Source of the DNA: Caenibius sp. WL
Lineage (GTDB): Bacteria > Pseudomonadota > Alphaproteobacteria > Sphingomonadales > Sphingomonadaceae
Direction of reading: 5' to 3'
DNA length: 64,000 bases
Assembly (NCBI RefSeq): GCF_019803445.1
Contig: NZ_CP081844.1
Coordinates: 756,501-820,500 of the forward strand
Shown here: piece by piece, positions 1-9,015 of the stretch
How the letters are laid out: every line of letters begins with the position of its first letter
How positions within the stretch are numbered: position 1 is the first letter of the stretch
Translations under genes and position numbers: made by a program
The notes under the pieces: generated by a model
Database searches by the model: none
Seen by the model: the letters and a program-made list of their open reading frames with translations, nothing else
What the model was told of the DNA's origin: nothing

Positions 1-656
1 CCACCCGATGCCATGACAGATTTGCGCACTGCCTGCGCCACCAGAACCGGCACGATGATGTAGAGGCCGACCGAGATCAGCAGCGTATCCCAAGGCACCG
101 TGATCGCGGCAACACCCAGCAGCAGGCCGACGATGGGTGCGAACAGGGCGACCATGAGCAGATCGTTCAATGCGACCTGACTGAGCGTAAAGATCGGATC
201 GCCATCGCAGAGGTTGGACCAGACAAAGACCATTGCCGTGCACGGCGCCGCAGCCAGCAGGATCAGTCCAGCGATATAGGATGAGGACTGTCCGGCCGGG
301 AGGAACGGAACGAAGAGCCAACCGAGGAATAGGGCACCCAGTAAGGCCATCGAGAATGGCTTCACCGCCCAATTGACGAAGAGCGTGACGCCGACGCCAC
401 GCCAATGTTGGCGCACGGCGGCCAACGCGCCGAAATCGATCTTGAGCAACATCGGCACGATCATCAGCCAGATCAGGATCGCGACGACCAGATTGACCTG
501 CGCAATCTCGGCTGAGGCGATGACCGTGAACACAGCAGGCACTGCATGGCCGAGCGCGATCCCGGCAACGATGCAGAGCGCGACCCAGAGGGTCAGCCAG
601 CGCTCGAACAGGCTCATCGCCGGCTTGGTGAGCCCATCTTGGGCGACAGTCGCCAT
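1..656 (-). CDS. acr3: ACR3-family arsenite efflux permease (3' part outside window)
   Basis: Inner-membrane carrier that exports arsenite, the product of the ArsC reaction. Only the N-terminal 218 or so codons are present; the frame is open to the left edge. The protein begins MATVAQDGLTKPAMSLFERW and then shows alternating hydrophobic segments. The stretch LAAAPCTAMVFVWS contains the conserved cysteine and surrounding residues typical of ACR3 and not of ArsB. The ATG at 656 lies 2 nt after the arsC stop, so translation is coupled in an arsR-arsC-acr3 operon. Control is presumably through ArsR at the palindromes at 1425-1483. The family call is confident; the C-terminal half cannot be judged. 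Confidence 0.9.
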   Translation of the reverse strand, partial: MATVAQDGLTKPAMSLFERWLTLWVALCIVAGIALGHAVPAVFTVIASAEIAQVNLVVAILIWLMIVPMLLKIDFGALAAVRQHWRGVGVTLFVNWAVKPFSMALLGALFLGWLFVPFLPAGQSSSYIAGLILLAAAPCTAMVFVWSNLCDGDPIFTLSQVALNDLLMVALFAPIVGLLLGVAAITVPWDTLLISVGLYIIVPVLVAQAVRKSVMASG

Positions 657-658
657 CT

Positions 659-1084
659 TCAGATTACACGCTGGCCGGCAGCGTCGATCACCTGCTCGCC
701 GTCCTCCTTAGCGAAGGCGCCGCGCTGCGCATCCGGCAGGATATCGAGCACGGCTTCGGACGGGCGGCACAGCTTTACCCCGATCGGTGTCACAACGAGG
801 GGGCGGTTGATCAGGATGGGGTACATCACCATCGCGTCGATCAGCGCATCGTCGGTGAGAGCATCATCACCAAGACCGAGTTGGGCATAGGGCGTGCCCT
901 TTTCGCGGAGCAGTTCGCGCGGTGTCAGCCCTGCCTGATCGATCATCTCGACCAAAAGAGCTCGTGATGGCGGGGTTTTGAGATATTCGACCACATGCGG
1001 CTCGATGCCCGAGTTGCGGATGAGGGCGAGTGTATTGCGCGAGGTCCCGCAGTCGGGATTGTGGTAGATGACGATCACGGTCAT
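659..1084 (-). CDS. arsC: Arsenate reductase, glutaredoxin-dependent ArsC type
   Basis: Cytoplasmic reductase of arsenate to arsenite, 141 aa, the usual length of the R773-type family. The N-terminus carries HNPDCGTSRNTL with the nucleophilic Cys at residue 12. The later PILINRPLVV segment matches the thioredoxin-fold cis-proline region and contains the arginine expected in the oxyanion pocket. A weak Shine-Dalgarno (AAGG) precedes the ATG. It begins 10 nt after arsR and ends 2 nt before acr3, as a cotranscribed middle gene. Substrate specificity (As(V)) is inferred from the motif and operon. Confidence 0.93.
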   Translation of the reverse strand: MTVIVIYHNPDCGTSRNTLALIRNSGIEPHVVEYLKTPPSRALLVEMIDQAGLTPRELLREKGTPYAQLGLGDDALTDDALIDAMVMYPILINRPLVVTPIGVKLCRPSEAVLDILPDAQRGAFAKEDGEQVIDAAGQRVI

Positions 1085-1094
1085 GGTTTGCCTT

Positions 1095-1424
1095 TCAGCG
1101 GCAGGTGAGTTCGGCGAGCAGCGGCTCGCAAAGGTCAGACCGTCCCTGACAGCAGTCCTTGGCCAGGAAAAGCATCAGGCCGCGGAAGTCATCGATACTG
1201 ACGCGCTGAATCTGATAACGTCCGCGCTTCTCCGATATGACCAGTCCCGCCTTCGCCAGGACGGCGAGATGGGTAGAGAAAGTGCTCTGGGTCAGCCCGC
1301 TTGCTTCGACAAGCTGTCCTGTCGACAGACCCTGAGGTTCATGCTGAACCAATAGCCGGAAGGTCGCGAGCCGCGTTGGGTGCGCCAGGGCCGCTAGCAT
1401 TGAAAGGGCAGATTCGGTTTCCAT
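1095..1424 (-). CDS. arsR: ArsR-family arsenite-responsive repressor
   Basis: Winged-helix repressor, 109 aa from the ATG at 1424 (METESALSML). The HTH spans about residues 33-60 (LSTGQLVEASGLTQSTFSTH). There is no CxC in the DNA-recognition helix; instead three cysteines cluster at the C-terminus (C91, C92, C99 in KDCCQGRSDLC). This is the As(III)-site layout known from Acidithiobacillus-type ArsR rather than E. coli ArsR. The frame stays open upstream to 1499, but that extension would run through the operator palindromes and has no homologous look, so the shorter start is preferred. The start codon directly abuts an operator and has no Shine-Dalgarno, so the mRNA may be leaderless. Confidence 0.9.
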   Translation of the reverse strand: METESALSMLAALAHPTRLATFRLLVQHEPQGLSTGQLVEASGLTQSTFSTHLAVLAKAGLVISEKRGRYQIQRVSIDDFRGLMLFLAKDCCQGRSDLCEPLLAELTCR

Positions 1425-1483
1425 GCATCGGAAATATCCGATGCGATTGGGATGCGTCAAGACACATCGCAATTTTCCGATGC
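1425..1483 (-). promoter_or_regulatory. ars promoter with two candidate ArsR palindromes
   Basis: Minus-strand TTGACG (1460-1455) is followed after 17 bp by ATATTT (1437-1432), or after 18 bp by TATTTC. This places the start point at about 1424, the A of the arsR ATG. The -10 lies in the loop of a perfect 8+4+8 palindrome, GCATCGGA-aata-TCCGATGC (1425-1444). A second, imperfect copy with one matching TCCGATGC half lies at 1464-1483, 39 bp away, upstream of the -35. Repressor bound at either site would block polymerase. ArsR as the ligand is inferred from adjacency. Confidence 0.65.
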
Positions 1484-1615
1484 GATGCTTGCCGGCCAAA
1501 CTGACAGCCTGCGATTATCGGCAACATCGCGATGAGATGGGTGATGAACGCATGAGTGCTAACAGGGAGCCAATTTGCGGCGCGCAGTGGCAGCTATGTC
1601 GGCGGACAATCCCGA

Positions 1616-2395
1616 TCAAGCAGTTGGTACGGTTCCCCCGTCGATCACGTATTCGGTCCCGGTGATGCTGCCGGCCAAATCGGACGCCAGGAATGCGATC
1701 AGGTTCGCAACCTCCTCGGGTGTTGAAGGGCGGCCGATCGGAATGCCGCCGAGCGATGCCATAATCATGCGCTTGCCATCTTCCAGACCGGTGCCCGCCT
1801 CCGAAGCCAGCCGCCCGGCGAGTTGCACGGATGCTTCGGTTTCTATCCAGCCAGGCGATATGCGCACGACACGAACGCCGCGGGACGAGACTTCCTTCGA
1901 CAGGCTCTTGCTGTAGGTCGACAAGGCGGCCTTGGCAGCGGCATAGGCTGTCGTCGCTTCCGGCAGAGGCAGCACACGCTGGATCGAGGTCACATGGACG
2001 ACGACGCCGCTGCCACGCGACACCATGTCTGGCACGAGGTCGCGATCAAGGCGGACGGCCGGCATCAGGTTCAGGTCCAGCTCCTTCAACCACTCGGCGT
2101 CGCGCAGCGCGGAGAAGCCGCCGGCCGGCGCGCTCGAACCGCCAAGCATGTGGACGATGACGTCCAAATGACCGAGCCGCTCCCTGGTAGCGCTGGCCAG
2201 CACTGAACAGCCTGCGGCGGTTGTCAGATCAGCAGCAATGAAGAGCTCTTCCGGGAGCGCGTCAGGCTTCGTCCGGGCGGTTGTCAGAACCTGGGCGCCG
2301 AGTTGGCGAAACAGGTTTACCGTGGCCGCGCCCGCTCCCCGCGTGCCGGAGGTTATCAGCACCCGCTTTCCCTCCAGCGTGAGAAAACTGGTCAT
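1616..2395 (-). CDS. SDR-family NAD(P)-dependent oxidoreductase
   Basis: Classical short-chain dehydrogenase/reductase, 259 aa. It has the Rossmann glycine motif TSGTRGAGA (residues 15-23, a variant of TGxxxGIG). The catalytic set is S137 (HVTSIQ), Y151 and K155 ([10 protein letters not shown]). The C-terminal IDGGT is typical of SDR tails. Its ATG overlaps the stop of the upstream NTF2-like gene (ATGA), so the two are translationally coupled. The divergent LysR gene is the likely regulator. Substrate unknown. Confidence 0.9.
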   Translation of the reverse strand: MTSFLTLEGKRVLITSGTRGAGAATVNLFRQLGAQVLTTARTKPDALPEELFIAADLTTAAGCSVLASATRERLGHLDVIVHMLGGSSAPAGGFSALRDAEWLKELDLNLMPAVRLDRDLVPDMVSRGSGVVVHVTSIQRVLPLPEATTAYAAAKAALSTYSKSLSKEVSSRGVRVVRISPGWIETEASVQLAGRLASEAGTGLEDGKRMIMASLGGIPIGRPSTPEEVANLIAFLASDLAGSITGTEYVIDGGTVPTA

Positions 2396-2721
2396 GGGAC
2401 GATCTCCAGTTCGGCGATCTCGTCACCCTGTAGAACGAAGAAGTAACGTAGATCCACTGGGCTGCCGGGGAAGTCGCCCACGAGATGGCTGGCTACTATG
2501 ATCCGGCCATTATCGTGTCCGATGGCCACCGGTTCGGCCGCATAGCTATATTTATTGGCGGAGTGTGCTTTCCATCGCCGGATCGCCTCGCGGCTTGTGT
2601 AAGTACGGCCCTCATCCTTGACCACCGCATTTTCGGTGAAACACCGGGCGATCGCTTCGGCACCCTTCTGTCTGTCAGCCTCGAAATAGGCAGCTATCGG
2701 GTTCGGTAGATCGATGGCCAT
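2392..2721 (-). CDS. NTF2-like / SnoaL-type small protein
   Basis: A 109-aa protein starting [16 protein letters not shown], with AAGGAGAG as Shine-Dalgarno just upstream; a longer in-frame start has no such site. Length and pattern (YFEAD near the start, [23 protein letters not shown], later [17 protein letters not shown]) fit the cone-shaped NTF2 fold of SnoaL-like proteins, which bind or isomerise small hydrophobic molecules or serve only as accessory subunits. Coupled to the SDR gene by a 4-nt overlap, suggesting that both act on one compound. No catalytic residue can be assigned. Confidence 0.82.
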   Translation of the reverse strand: MAIDLPNPIAAYFEADRQKGAEAIARCFTENAVVKDEGRTYTSREAIRRWKAHSANKYSYAAEPVAIGHDNGRIIVASHLVGDFPGSPVDLRYFFVLQGDEIAELEIVP

Positions 2722-2849
2722 TGTTCTCTCCTTAGGTTGCCGACCGACGGGAGCATGGGCACCCGCCATTGTCGCCGACTGACATAGGGATGGACGCGGC
2801 TGGCGATAATCGGGATAAAGAAGCATGTTGCGTTGCGATTAGCGGGACA

Positions 2850-3758
2850 ATGATCAGGCAGAGTTTCATCGAGCTTGAAGCGGTGCTCGCCATTGTGCGG
2901 AGAGGCTCCTTTCGCGCTGCGGCGCTGGAGCTCGGTATGTCGACCACCGCGTTGAGCAATGCCATCGGCAAACTGGAGCGGCAGCTTGGCGTCCGGCTCT
3001 TCAATCGCACGACCCGCAGTGTGTCGCTGACCGATGCCGGGCGATCCTTTGTCGAGCGAGTGGGGCCGGCATTGGGGACGATCCACGAGGCGATGGAGGC
3101 GGTGAGATCCCAGCAGGAAACCCCGTCCGGAACCTTGCGCATCAACGCCTTCGCAACCGCCGCGCGGGAGATATTCTCTCCGCTCATTCTGGAGTTCCTC
3201 CGTCGCTATCCGCAGGTCCATATCGACTTGGTAACCGAAGGGCGGCTGGTCGATGTCGTGGCGGACGGCTTCGATCTGGGGGTCCGAAGCGCCGACCTCG
3301 TTCCGAGTGACATGATCGCGTTACCGCTGGGGCCCGCTCGACGCTTCTCCGTCGTGGCTTCTCCATCATATCTTAAGGGCAAAAACCGGCCGCGCGTGCC
3401 GTCGGATCTTCTCGGCCACATATGCCTCTGCATCCGCCTGCCCAATGGCGCACCCTATCGATGGCATTTCGAGAAGAATGGCGAGCCGCTGCAGATTGAT
3501 GTGCAGGGCCCGATCACGCTCGATGAAGCAAGCCTGTCCCGGATCGCGGCCCTTGAAGGTGTTGGCATCGGCTTTTTCATGGAGCACGATGTTCGTGACG
3601 ATCTCGCCTCGGGCCGCCTGATCCAGCTTCTGGAAGACTGGACCCCGCCGCTCAATCCGCTGTGCCTCTATTACCCTAGCCGGCGAAATCCTTCTGCCGC
3701 TTTCAAGGCCTTCATTAAGCTCGCCCGAGAAATTTCTGTCCTTACACGCCGCGAATGA
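2850..3758 (+). CDS. LysR-family transcriptional regulator
   Basis: 302 aa from the ATG at 2850 ([20 protein letters not shown]). It has an N-terminal winged HTH ([21 protein letters not shown], then [17 protein letters not shown]) and a periplasmic-binding-protein-like effector domain from about residue 88. The upstream in-frame ATG at 2769 would add a non-homologous 27 residues. Divergent from the NTF2-SDR pair with 128 bp between, the usual layout for a LysR activator and its target. Effector unknown. Confidence 0.9.
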   Translation: MIRQSFIELEAVLAIVRRGSFRAAALELGMSTTALSNAIGKLERQLGVRLFNRTTRSVSLTDAGRSFVERVGPALGTIHEAMEAVRSQQETPSGTLRINAFATAAREIFSPLILEFLRRYPQVHIDLVTEGRLVDVVADGFDLGVRSADLVPSDMIALPLGPARRFSVVASPSYLKGKNRPRVPSDLLGHICLCIRLPNGAPYRWHFEKNGEPLQIDVQGPITLDEASLSRIAALEGVGIGFFMEHDVRDDLASGRLIQLLEDWTPPLNPLCLYYPSRRNPSAAFKAFIKLAREISVLTRRE

Positions 3759-3876
3759 CCGCTCTGTCGGTGGACAACAGGCACCAGATAAGAGCTAGCG
3801 AGATCTGCGACCTGACTGAAAGAAAGAAGCCGTAAAGCCGATGGCACATCAGATAGCCTGAGATTATGTACGCGGC

Positions 3877-5757
3877 ATGAGCGATCAAACCGAGCAAAAT
3901 CATCATCCTGAAAGCCTATCCGCCCTGACTGTGGGGGCCTTGGGCGTGGTGTTCGGTGATATCGGTACTTCCCCGCTTTATGCCCTGAAGGAAAGCTTCG
4001 TCGGTCATCATCCTCTGACGGTCGATCATGCACATGTCTTCGGGGTGCTATCGCTAATCTTCTGGACAATGACGCTTGTCGTCACAGTCAAATATGTCTT
4101 CATGATTTTGCGTGCAGACAACAAGGGGGAGGGCGGTAGCCTTGCTCTTCTCGCCTTGCTCGGGCGGAAGCTGGGTGAAAGCCGCTGGAGCCCGTTAATC
4201 GCTATGCTCGGACTCATCGCGGCCGCGTTGTTCTACGGCGATGCCATTATTACACCGGCTATCTCGGTGCTGTCCGCCGTCGAGGGGCTGACCATTGTGA
4301 ACGAAGGTTTGGCTGATTGGGTTCTTCCCATCTCCGTGGGAATTCTGGTCGGACTGTTCGCAATTCAATCACGAGGAACGGCTGCGATGGGCAAGCTGTT
4401 CGGCCCAATCATGATCATCTATTTCCTCGCTCTTGCGGTGATGGGGCTGGCGGGGATTGCAAGAGCGCCTGAGGTTTTGTGGGCCCTTAGCCCCCATTTT
4501 GCATTAGAGTTTTTCCTGATCGATCCCGCACTCGCATTCCTGGCGCTGGGCTCGGTTGTGCTTGCCGTTACAGGGGCGGAAGCGCTTTACGCTGACATGG
4601 GCCATTTTGGGCGCAAAGCGATCATGATCTCCTGGCTTTATATCGCTTTCCCCTGCTTGCTCATCAACTATCTGGGCCAGTCGGCGCTTCTGATTGAAAA
4701 TCCCGGTGCAGCAGCCAATCCGTTTTTTCTGCTGGCCCCGGAATGGGCCCGTTTGCCGCTGGTCGCACTAGCCACGATGGCGACTATCATTGCCAGTCAG
4801 GCCGTAATTTCGGGAGCCTATTCCGTTTCACGGCAGGCAGTGCAACTGGGCTTCCTCCCGCGTTTGCGTATCGTCCACACCAGCGCAAAGGCGGCAGGCC
4901 AGATTTATGTGCCCGTGATCAACTGGGGCCTGCTTGTCATGGTGATCATGCTGGTGATCGGCTTCAAGAACTCCAGCAATCTGGCAGCTGCCTATGGCAT
5001 CGCTGTAACAGGGACGATGTTCATTACCGCCTGCATGCTCGGTGTGCTGACTTTTACCGTCTGGAAATGGCATCCGCTTCTGGCCGGGGCGGTGACCTTA
5101 CTGTTCCTGATCATTGATGGCCTCTACTTCGCATCAAACGTGACCAAGATTCCCGATGGCGGATGGTTTCCGCTGCTTGTGGCAGGGGTGGTCTTTACGA
5201 TGCTTACCACATGGGCAACGGGGCGGCGCCTGATGCATGCGCGCCTGCAGGAAGGGGCATTACCGACTGACATCTTCCTCAAATCGATAGCAAGAGCCGG
5301 GCGTGTGCCGGGGACAGCAGTGTTTCTCTCGGCCAACGCAGACGGAATTCCGATTGGCCTGCTGCACAACCTGAAGCACAACCATATCCTGCACGAGCGG
5401 GTCGTCTTCCTCACGATGAGAACGGAAAGCGTGCCGCACGTGTCGCAGGAGAAACGTCGTGAGGTTGAGGAACTGGGTGAGGGTTTTTATCGCATAGTGC
5501 TGCGATACGGCTTTATGGATGAAGTCGATATCCCCGCCGAACTTCTGCTTGAGGAGAGGGCAGGCGGCCCGTTCACCCCGATGGATACAAGCTATTTTCT
5601 CTCACGCCAGACGCTCATCGCCTCCCGGCGGCCTGGCATGGCCATTTGGCGAGAGAAGCTGTTTGCCGGAATGGTCCGTAATGCGGAAAGTGCGATGGAG
5701 TCTTTCAAGTTACCTACTAATCGCGTGATTGAACTGGGAAGCCAGATCGAAATCTAG
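3877..5757 (+). CDS. kup: Low-affinity potassium transporter Kup
   Basis: Constitutive K+ uptake system of the inner membrane (KUP/HAK/KT family), 626 aa, the typical length. The N-terminus contains GALGVVFGDIGTSPLYALKE, the family signature. About twelve hydrophobic segments fill the first 440 residues, and a soluble C-terminal domain follows. The stretch GDAIITPAISVLSAVEGL is also diagnostic. No good Shine-Dalgarno is visible before the ATG. The high-affinity kdp operon lies 14 kb away, so both K+ routes are encoded here. Confidence 0.95.
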   Translation: MSDQTEQNHHPESLSALTVGALGVVFGDIGTSPLYALKESFVGHHPLTVDHAHVFGVLSLIFWTMTLVVTVKYVFMILRADNKGEGGSLALLALLGRKLGESRWSPLIAMLGLIAAALFYGDAIITPAISVLSAVEGLTIVNEGLADWVLPISVGILVGLFAIQSRGTAAMGKLFGPIMIIYFLALAVMGLAGIARAPEVLWALSPHFALEFFLIDPALAFLALGSVVLAVTGAEALYADMGHFGRKAIMISWLYIAFPCLLINYLGQSALLIENPGAAANPFFLLAPEWARLPLVALATMATIIASQAVISGAYSVSRQAVQLGFLPRLRIVHTSAKAAGQIYVPVINWGLLVMVIMLVIGFKNSSNLAAAYGIAVTGTMFITACMLGVLTFTVWKWHPLLAGAVTLLFLIIDGLYFASNVTKIPDGGWFPLLVAGVVFTMLTTWATGRRLMHARLQEGALPTDIFLKSIARAGRVPGTAVFLSANADGIPIGLLHNLKHNHILHERVVFLTMRTESVPHVSQEKRREVEELGEGFYRIVLRYGFMDEVDIPAELLLEERAGGPFTPMDTSYFLSRQTLIASRRPGMAIWREKLFAGMVRNAESAMESFKLPTNRVIELGSQIEI

Positions 5758-5784
5758 ACCTTCGAATTTTTGGAGCATGATTGC

Positions 5785-5808
5785 CACCGCTGTACGGGTC
5801 CAGCGGTG
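5785..5808 (+). terminator. Hairpin downstream of kup
   Basis: An 8-bp perfect stem, CACCGCTG/CAGCGGTG, with an 8-nt loop, 28 nt after the kup stop. No T-run follows, so it is a candidate terminator or 3'-end stabilising hairpin rather than a canonical intrinsic terminator. Confidence 0.4.
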
Positions 5809-5961
5809 TACCGTGTGCGCAAATTTATCAATCAGAAGGCTGGAACGGTCTTCACGTCACTGCGACCACGGGCAAGGACATATCTATAGCCAGAAGCAGT
5901 CGGCCCATTTCGGTGGGGTTGTCCAAGGGCAAAGTGGACCGGCTGCTTGTAGCTCCATTTG

Positions 5962-6258
5962 CTAGTCGAACAGTTCCTCCAGGAAGGATTTTCGCCGCTT
6001 GGGGTATCCCTTGTGATGCCCGCTTTGGTGTCCCCAGGAATTTGACGGAGCACTTTGTACATATGTCTGCGATGGTGCCGCCGCCTGGGATCGGGTGTCG
6101 TTGGCCATGCTACGCTCGATAATCTTGTCAAGTTCGCCGCGATCAAGCCAAACCCCACGGCATTGCGGGCAATAATCGATTTCTACCCCCTGCCGATCAC
6201 TCATGGCGAGTGGAGTCTTACATACCGGGCACGGCATACCCACAGCTGGACCTGTCAT
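5962..6258 (-). CDS. Small zinc-ribbon (zf-TFIIB-like) protein
   Basis: 98 aa. Two cysteine knuckles, CPVC (residues 10-13) and CPQC (30-33), about 16 residues apart. They are followed by RGVWLDRGELDKIIE, the characteristic signature of the bacterial zf-TFIIB family. The C-terminal half is polar, rich in His, Ser and Gln, and ends KSFLEELFD. A strong AAGGAGAT Shine-Dalgarno supports the ATG at 6258. Function unknown; the family is often found near stress or membrane-protein genes. Confidence 0.8.
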   Translation of the reverse strand: MTGPAVGMPCPVCKTPLAMSDRQGVEIDYCPQCRGVWLDRGELDKIIERSMANDTRSQAAAPSQTYVQSAPSNSWGHQSGHHKGYPKRRKSFLEELFD

Positions 6259-6538
6259 TGCTTAAATCTCCTTTGGCGGTGTTCGATGCCAACCGGAGAC
6301 CAGGAACTGAGATCATCTGTCGAATGCACCATCAGATAAGCTCCCGTTGGGATCACGCGAGGTATCGATGCTGCTTACCCATGGAACAGGTCGAGCCGAC
6401 ATCGAGAAACCCCGATGCGGTCCGACATCACGATCCTAACGATCGCCAGAGGGGCCCGGCCCGCGCTTCCAATATAGGCTGGAGAAAGGGGCTTTCAATG
6501 AGATCGGGCCCTAATTTGCGCTGGTGGAAATCACGGGG

Positions 6539-6721
6539 TCAGGTCATCTGCATTGACCAACCTACCACACCGCGCGAGTAGAAGTCGATCGCTACAGTCA
6601 GATAAGCAAAGCCTTCCACGGTGCGGACTTAGGTAACCTCCGTCACCGGATACCCACGTTTGGTGATCTGCGCCACCAAATCACGCTTGAACTCATCACT
6701 GAAATTGATCTTCCCAATCAT
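6539..6721 (-). pseudogene. Collapsed IS3-family transposase remnant (orfA start fused to orfB fragment)
   Basis: Minus-strand translation from 6721 gives MIGKINFSDEFKRDLVAQ and then KRGYPVTEVT, the N-terminus of an IS3-group OrfA. A stop (6629-6631) follows. The same frame continues with VRTVEGFAYLTVAIDFYS and then RGVVGWSMQMT, the DDE-core strand of OrfB (canonical ...LAVVLDLFSRRVVGW). About 0.7 kb of a normal element is missing between the two pieces, so this is an internally deleted relic. The rest of 6259-6538 holds nothing I can recognise. Confidence 0.7.
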
Positions 6722-6797
6722 CGTCTCCTATCCCCAAAATTAAGATGGAAGGCGTTCCGAAATCTAGGGCTATTCACACCTCACTGATCAGTTCTCG

Positions 6798-6843
6798 TTG
6801 ACACCGTCCCATTCTCTCGCTTAATAATACATAAATCCCATTA
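6798..6843 (+). promoter_or_regulatory. Promoter with regulon operator, site A (phyH-MFS)
   Basis: TTGACA (6798-6803), 18 bp, TAATAA (6822-6827). The -10 is the left edge of a 22-bp element (6822-6843, TAATAATACATAAATCCCAT then TA). It matches the near-perfect palindrome of site B at 16 of 22 positions. It ends 19 bp before the start codon. The binding protein is not proven; the TetR gene at 10746 is the first candidate. Confidence 0.6.
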
Positions 6844-6862
6844 AATGGGTTGAGGAGAGACC

Positions 6863-7714
6863 ATGGCGGAGTTGAAGCGGTTTGCCCGGGATGCCGCAAT
6901 TGGTGAGATTGTTGCCGCGATTGCGGGCGATGGCACGGTGATTGTCGAACAGTTCCTATCCGAGGATGTGCGGGATCGCTTCAATGCGGAACTCGATCCG
7001 CTCCTGGATGCACGCTGCTCCAACCATGGTTCACCCAATGCCGCTGTAGAGGCGTTTCACGGCGCGCAAACCAAACATGTGACCGGGTTGGCGGCCCATT
7101 CAGACACGTTTGTAGAGCAAATTCTGCTTCACTCGCTCTATGCGGCGTTGGGCGATCATTTCCTGCGGCCATCGTGCGCGGACTATTATCTTAACATCGG
7201 CCATGTGCTCCAGCGCGGGCCGGGATCGGGAGATCAGATGCTCCATCGCGATCAGGATGTCTGGCCGCGTGCGTTGGGCAATACGATGCCACATCGGCAA
7301 TTCGCCTCGGTTATCGCGCTGACCGATTTTACCGCGCAGTCGGGTGCCACCCGCGTCGTTCCGGGCAGCCACCTTTGGCCTGAGGAGCGCGTCGCAGAGC
7401 CGCATGAAGTGGAGATCGCCGAAATGCCGGCGGGCTCTGCCGTGCTATACCTCGGCGCCACGCTGCACGGGGCAGGGGCGAACGAGACCGTTGCTGTGCG
7501 ACGCGGCATGCATATGAGCTTCTGCCTCGGCTGGCTGCGGACAGAGGAAAACAATTGCCTGTCGGTGTCGCTCGACCGGGTGCGGACCTTGCCGCGGCGG
7601 GCACAGGAACTCTTGGGTTTCGGGCTGCACGACGGGCTAGAGCGCGGCGAGGGGTTCCTCGGCGCGGTGGACAATCGCAACCCGCTCGATCTGCTGGCCG
7701 CGCATGCGCTCTGA
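6863..7714 (+). CDS. Phytanoyl-CoA dioxygenase (PhyH)-family Fe(II)/2-oxoglutarate oxygenase
   Basis: 283-aa cytoplasmic non-haem iron oxygenase. The metal triad is visible: H128 and D130 in MLHRDQD, H202 in GATLHGAG. R213/R214 (VAVRRGMH) is placed to bind 2-oxoglutarate. GSHLWPEE after the FTAQSGATRVVP strand is typical of PhyH proteins. GAGGAGAG precedes the ATG. It overlaps the MFS gene by 11 nt, so transport and hydroxylation of one compound are likely linked. Controlled by site A. Substrate unknown; the family hydroxylates acyl-CoAs and many natural products. Confidence 0.88.
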   Translation: MAELKRFARDAAIGEIVAAIAGDGTVIVEQFLSEDVRDRFNAELDPLLDARCSNHGSPNAAVEAFHGAQTKHVTGLAAHSDTFVEQILLHSLYAALGDHFLRPSCADYYLNIGHVLQRGPGSGDQMLHRDQDVWPRALGNTMPHRQFASVIALTDFTAQSGATRVVPGSHLWPEERVAEPHEVEIAEMPAGSAVLYLGATLHGAGANETVAVRRGMHMSFCLGWLRTEENNCLSVSLDRVRTLPRRAQELLGFGLHDGLERGEGFLGAVDNRNPLDLLAAHAL

Positions 7715-8960
7715 TACAGGCGTGCTCGCAGCAACGCCGGGTATCACAGAGGCAGCGCATGCAGCACAGCGCACCACGCGCTGGGGGGCACTGGCGGTGC
7801 TGTGCGTAGTCAGTTCGCTGGTTACCGGCGGGCTGATCGCCACGCTCAGTCTCTATGCGCCGGTGATCGAACAGGTGGAGCATTGGGGTACGGTTACGCT
7901 GGGGATCGCCGGAACGCTGCTGCTGCTGTGCCTCAGTCTGGCTGGAATTGGCGCAGGTTATGCGCTGGAACGGATCAGGGCGCGGCTGGTGATCGGGGCG
8001 GGCGCCTTGTTCGTGGCCGCGGGGTGCTGGCTGACGGCCTCGGCGCATTATGTGCCGATGTTCTGGGCAGGCTTCGCGCTGATCGGGGCTGGTGCGGCGG
8101 CGGCCACCACCGTGGCCAGCATTCCCCTCATCACTAACTATTTCCATCACAAGCGCGGGCTGGGGCTGGGCATCTACTTTGCCGCGATGGCAGGGGCGGC
8201 CGCCGGGCTGCCCCTGCTGGTGTCGGATATGATTGCCCAATGGGGCTGGCGCATAACCTTGCAGGGGACCGGTGCGGTGGTGGCCGCATCGTGCGTGCTG
8301 CTGCCGTTCCTGCCGCAGCCTGCGGCGATGGCGATAGAGGCGGAAAACGGGGGTGACGAGGCGGGGCTGACGGTCAGACAGGCTTTCCACGCGGGCGACG
8401 TCTGGGCGCTTATGGGAGCGATTGTGCTGGCCCAGCTCAGTATTCAGGCGGTGCTGTTCACCGTAGTCAGCTACCTTTTTGGCGGGGGCTACACCATGGC
8501 GCAGGCTGTCATGGTCTATGGCTGCGCCAACCTGTTCAGCGTTCCGGCGGGGATCATCACTGGCGCGCTGGCTGACCGTCTGGGCGCGGCCAAAGTGCTG
8601 CCGATCGGGCTGTGGGTACAGGGTGTCGGCACTGTGGCCATTGTCGGGGCATTTGCTGGCGGTATGACTGGCTGGCTCGCGCTCGGCCTGTTCGTGGTGG
8701 GCTGGGGGATCAGTTCCTCCATCCAGATCCAGATCGGGCCGATGCTGATGCGCGATCTGATTGGCGGACGCCACTTTGCCGCGATCCTCAGCTACGCGCT
8801 GGCGGCGGTGGGGCTGATCGGTGCGATGGCGCCGCTGATGTCTTCAATGGTGGAGCAATGGACCGGCGGTTATGGCGTGTTGTTCCTCATTTGCGGGGTT
8901 CTCAGCGCGCTTTCAGCCATGCTCACCATGGTTATCCGGCGGCGCGTTCTAGCGTGCTGA
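7704..8960 (+). CDS. MFS transporter, monocarboxylate/oxalate-antiporter-like
   Basis: 418 aa with twelve predicted membrane segments in two blocks of six, separated by a charged loop around residue 215. The N-domain has ERIRARLVIGAGALF between TM2 and TM3. The C-domain has ALADRLGAAKVLP, the MFS cytoplasmic loop repeat. The FHHKRGLGLGIYFAAMAGA stretch resembles the MCT/OFA-type branch. The start overlaps the end of the PhyH gene. Likely carries the regulon substrate across the inner membrane, in line with the outer-membrane TBDRs nearby. Confidence 0.88.
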   Translation: MRSDTGVLAATPGITEAAHAAQRTTRWGALAVLCVVSSLVTGGLIATLSLYAPVIEQVEHWGTVTLGIAGTLLLLCLSLAGIGAGYALERIRARLVIGAGALFVAAGCWLTASAHYVPMFWAGFALIGAGAAAATTVASIPLITNYFHHKRGLGLGIYFAAMAGAAAGLPLLVSDMIAQWGWRITLQGTGAVVAASCVLLPFLPQPAAMAIEAENGGDEAGLTVRQAFHAGDVWALMGAIVLAQLSIQAVLFTVVSYLFGGGYTMAQAVMVYGCANLFSVPAGIITGALADRLGAAKVLPIGLWVQGVGTVAIVGAFAGGMTGWLALGLFVVGWGISSSIQIQIGPMLMRDLIGGRHFAAILSYALAAVGLIGAMAPLMSSMVEQWTGGYGVLFLICGVLSALSAMLTMVIRRRVLAC

Positions 8961-8969
8961 ACGGGCCGA

Positions 8970-9002
8970 TGCGTGAAAGTCTGGGGCGGGTACTTTCACG
9001 CA
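8970..9002. terminator. Bidirectional hairpin between convergent MFS and GMC genes
   Basis: Perfect 11-bp stem TGCGTGAAAGT/ACTTTCACGCA around an 11-nt G-rich loop, lying between the stop codons at 8960 and 9016. There is no clear T-run on either side. Position between convergent genes favours a shared terminator. Confidence 0.65.
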
Positions 9003-9015
9003 CCGCACAGGGTCA

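Noticed and set aside
659-890. Plus-strand frames across arsC and acr3
   Set aside because: Shadow frames of strongly coding minus-strand genes with family motifs.
7329-8774. 481-codon minus-strand frame opposite the PhyH and MFS genes
   Set aside because: Very Arg/His/Pro-rich, typical of the antisense of high-GC genes; the plus-strand genes have clear domains.
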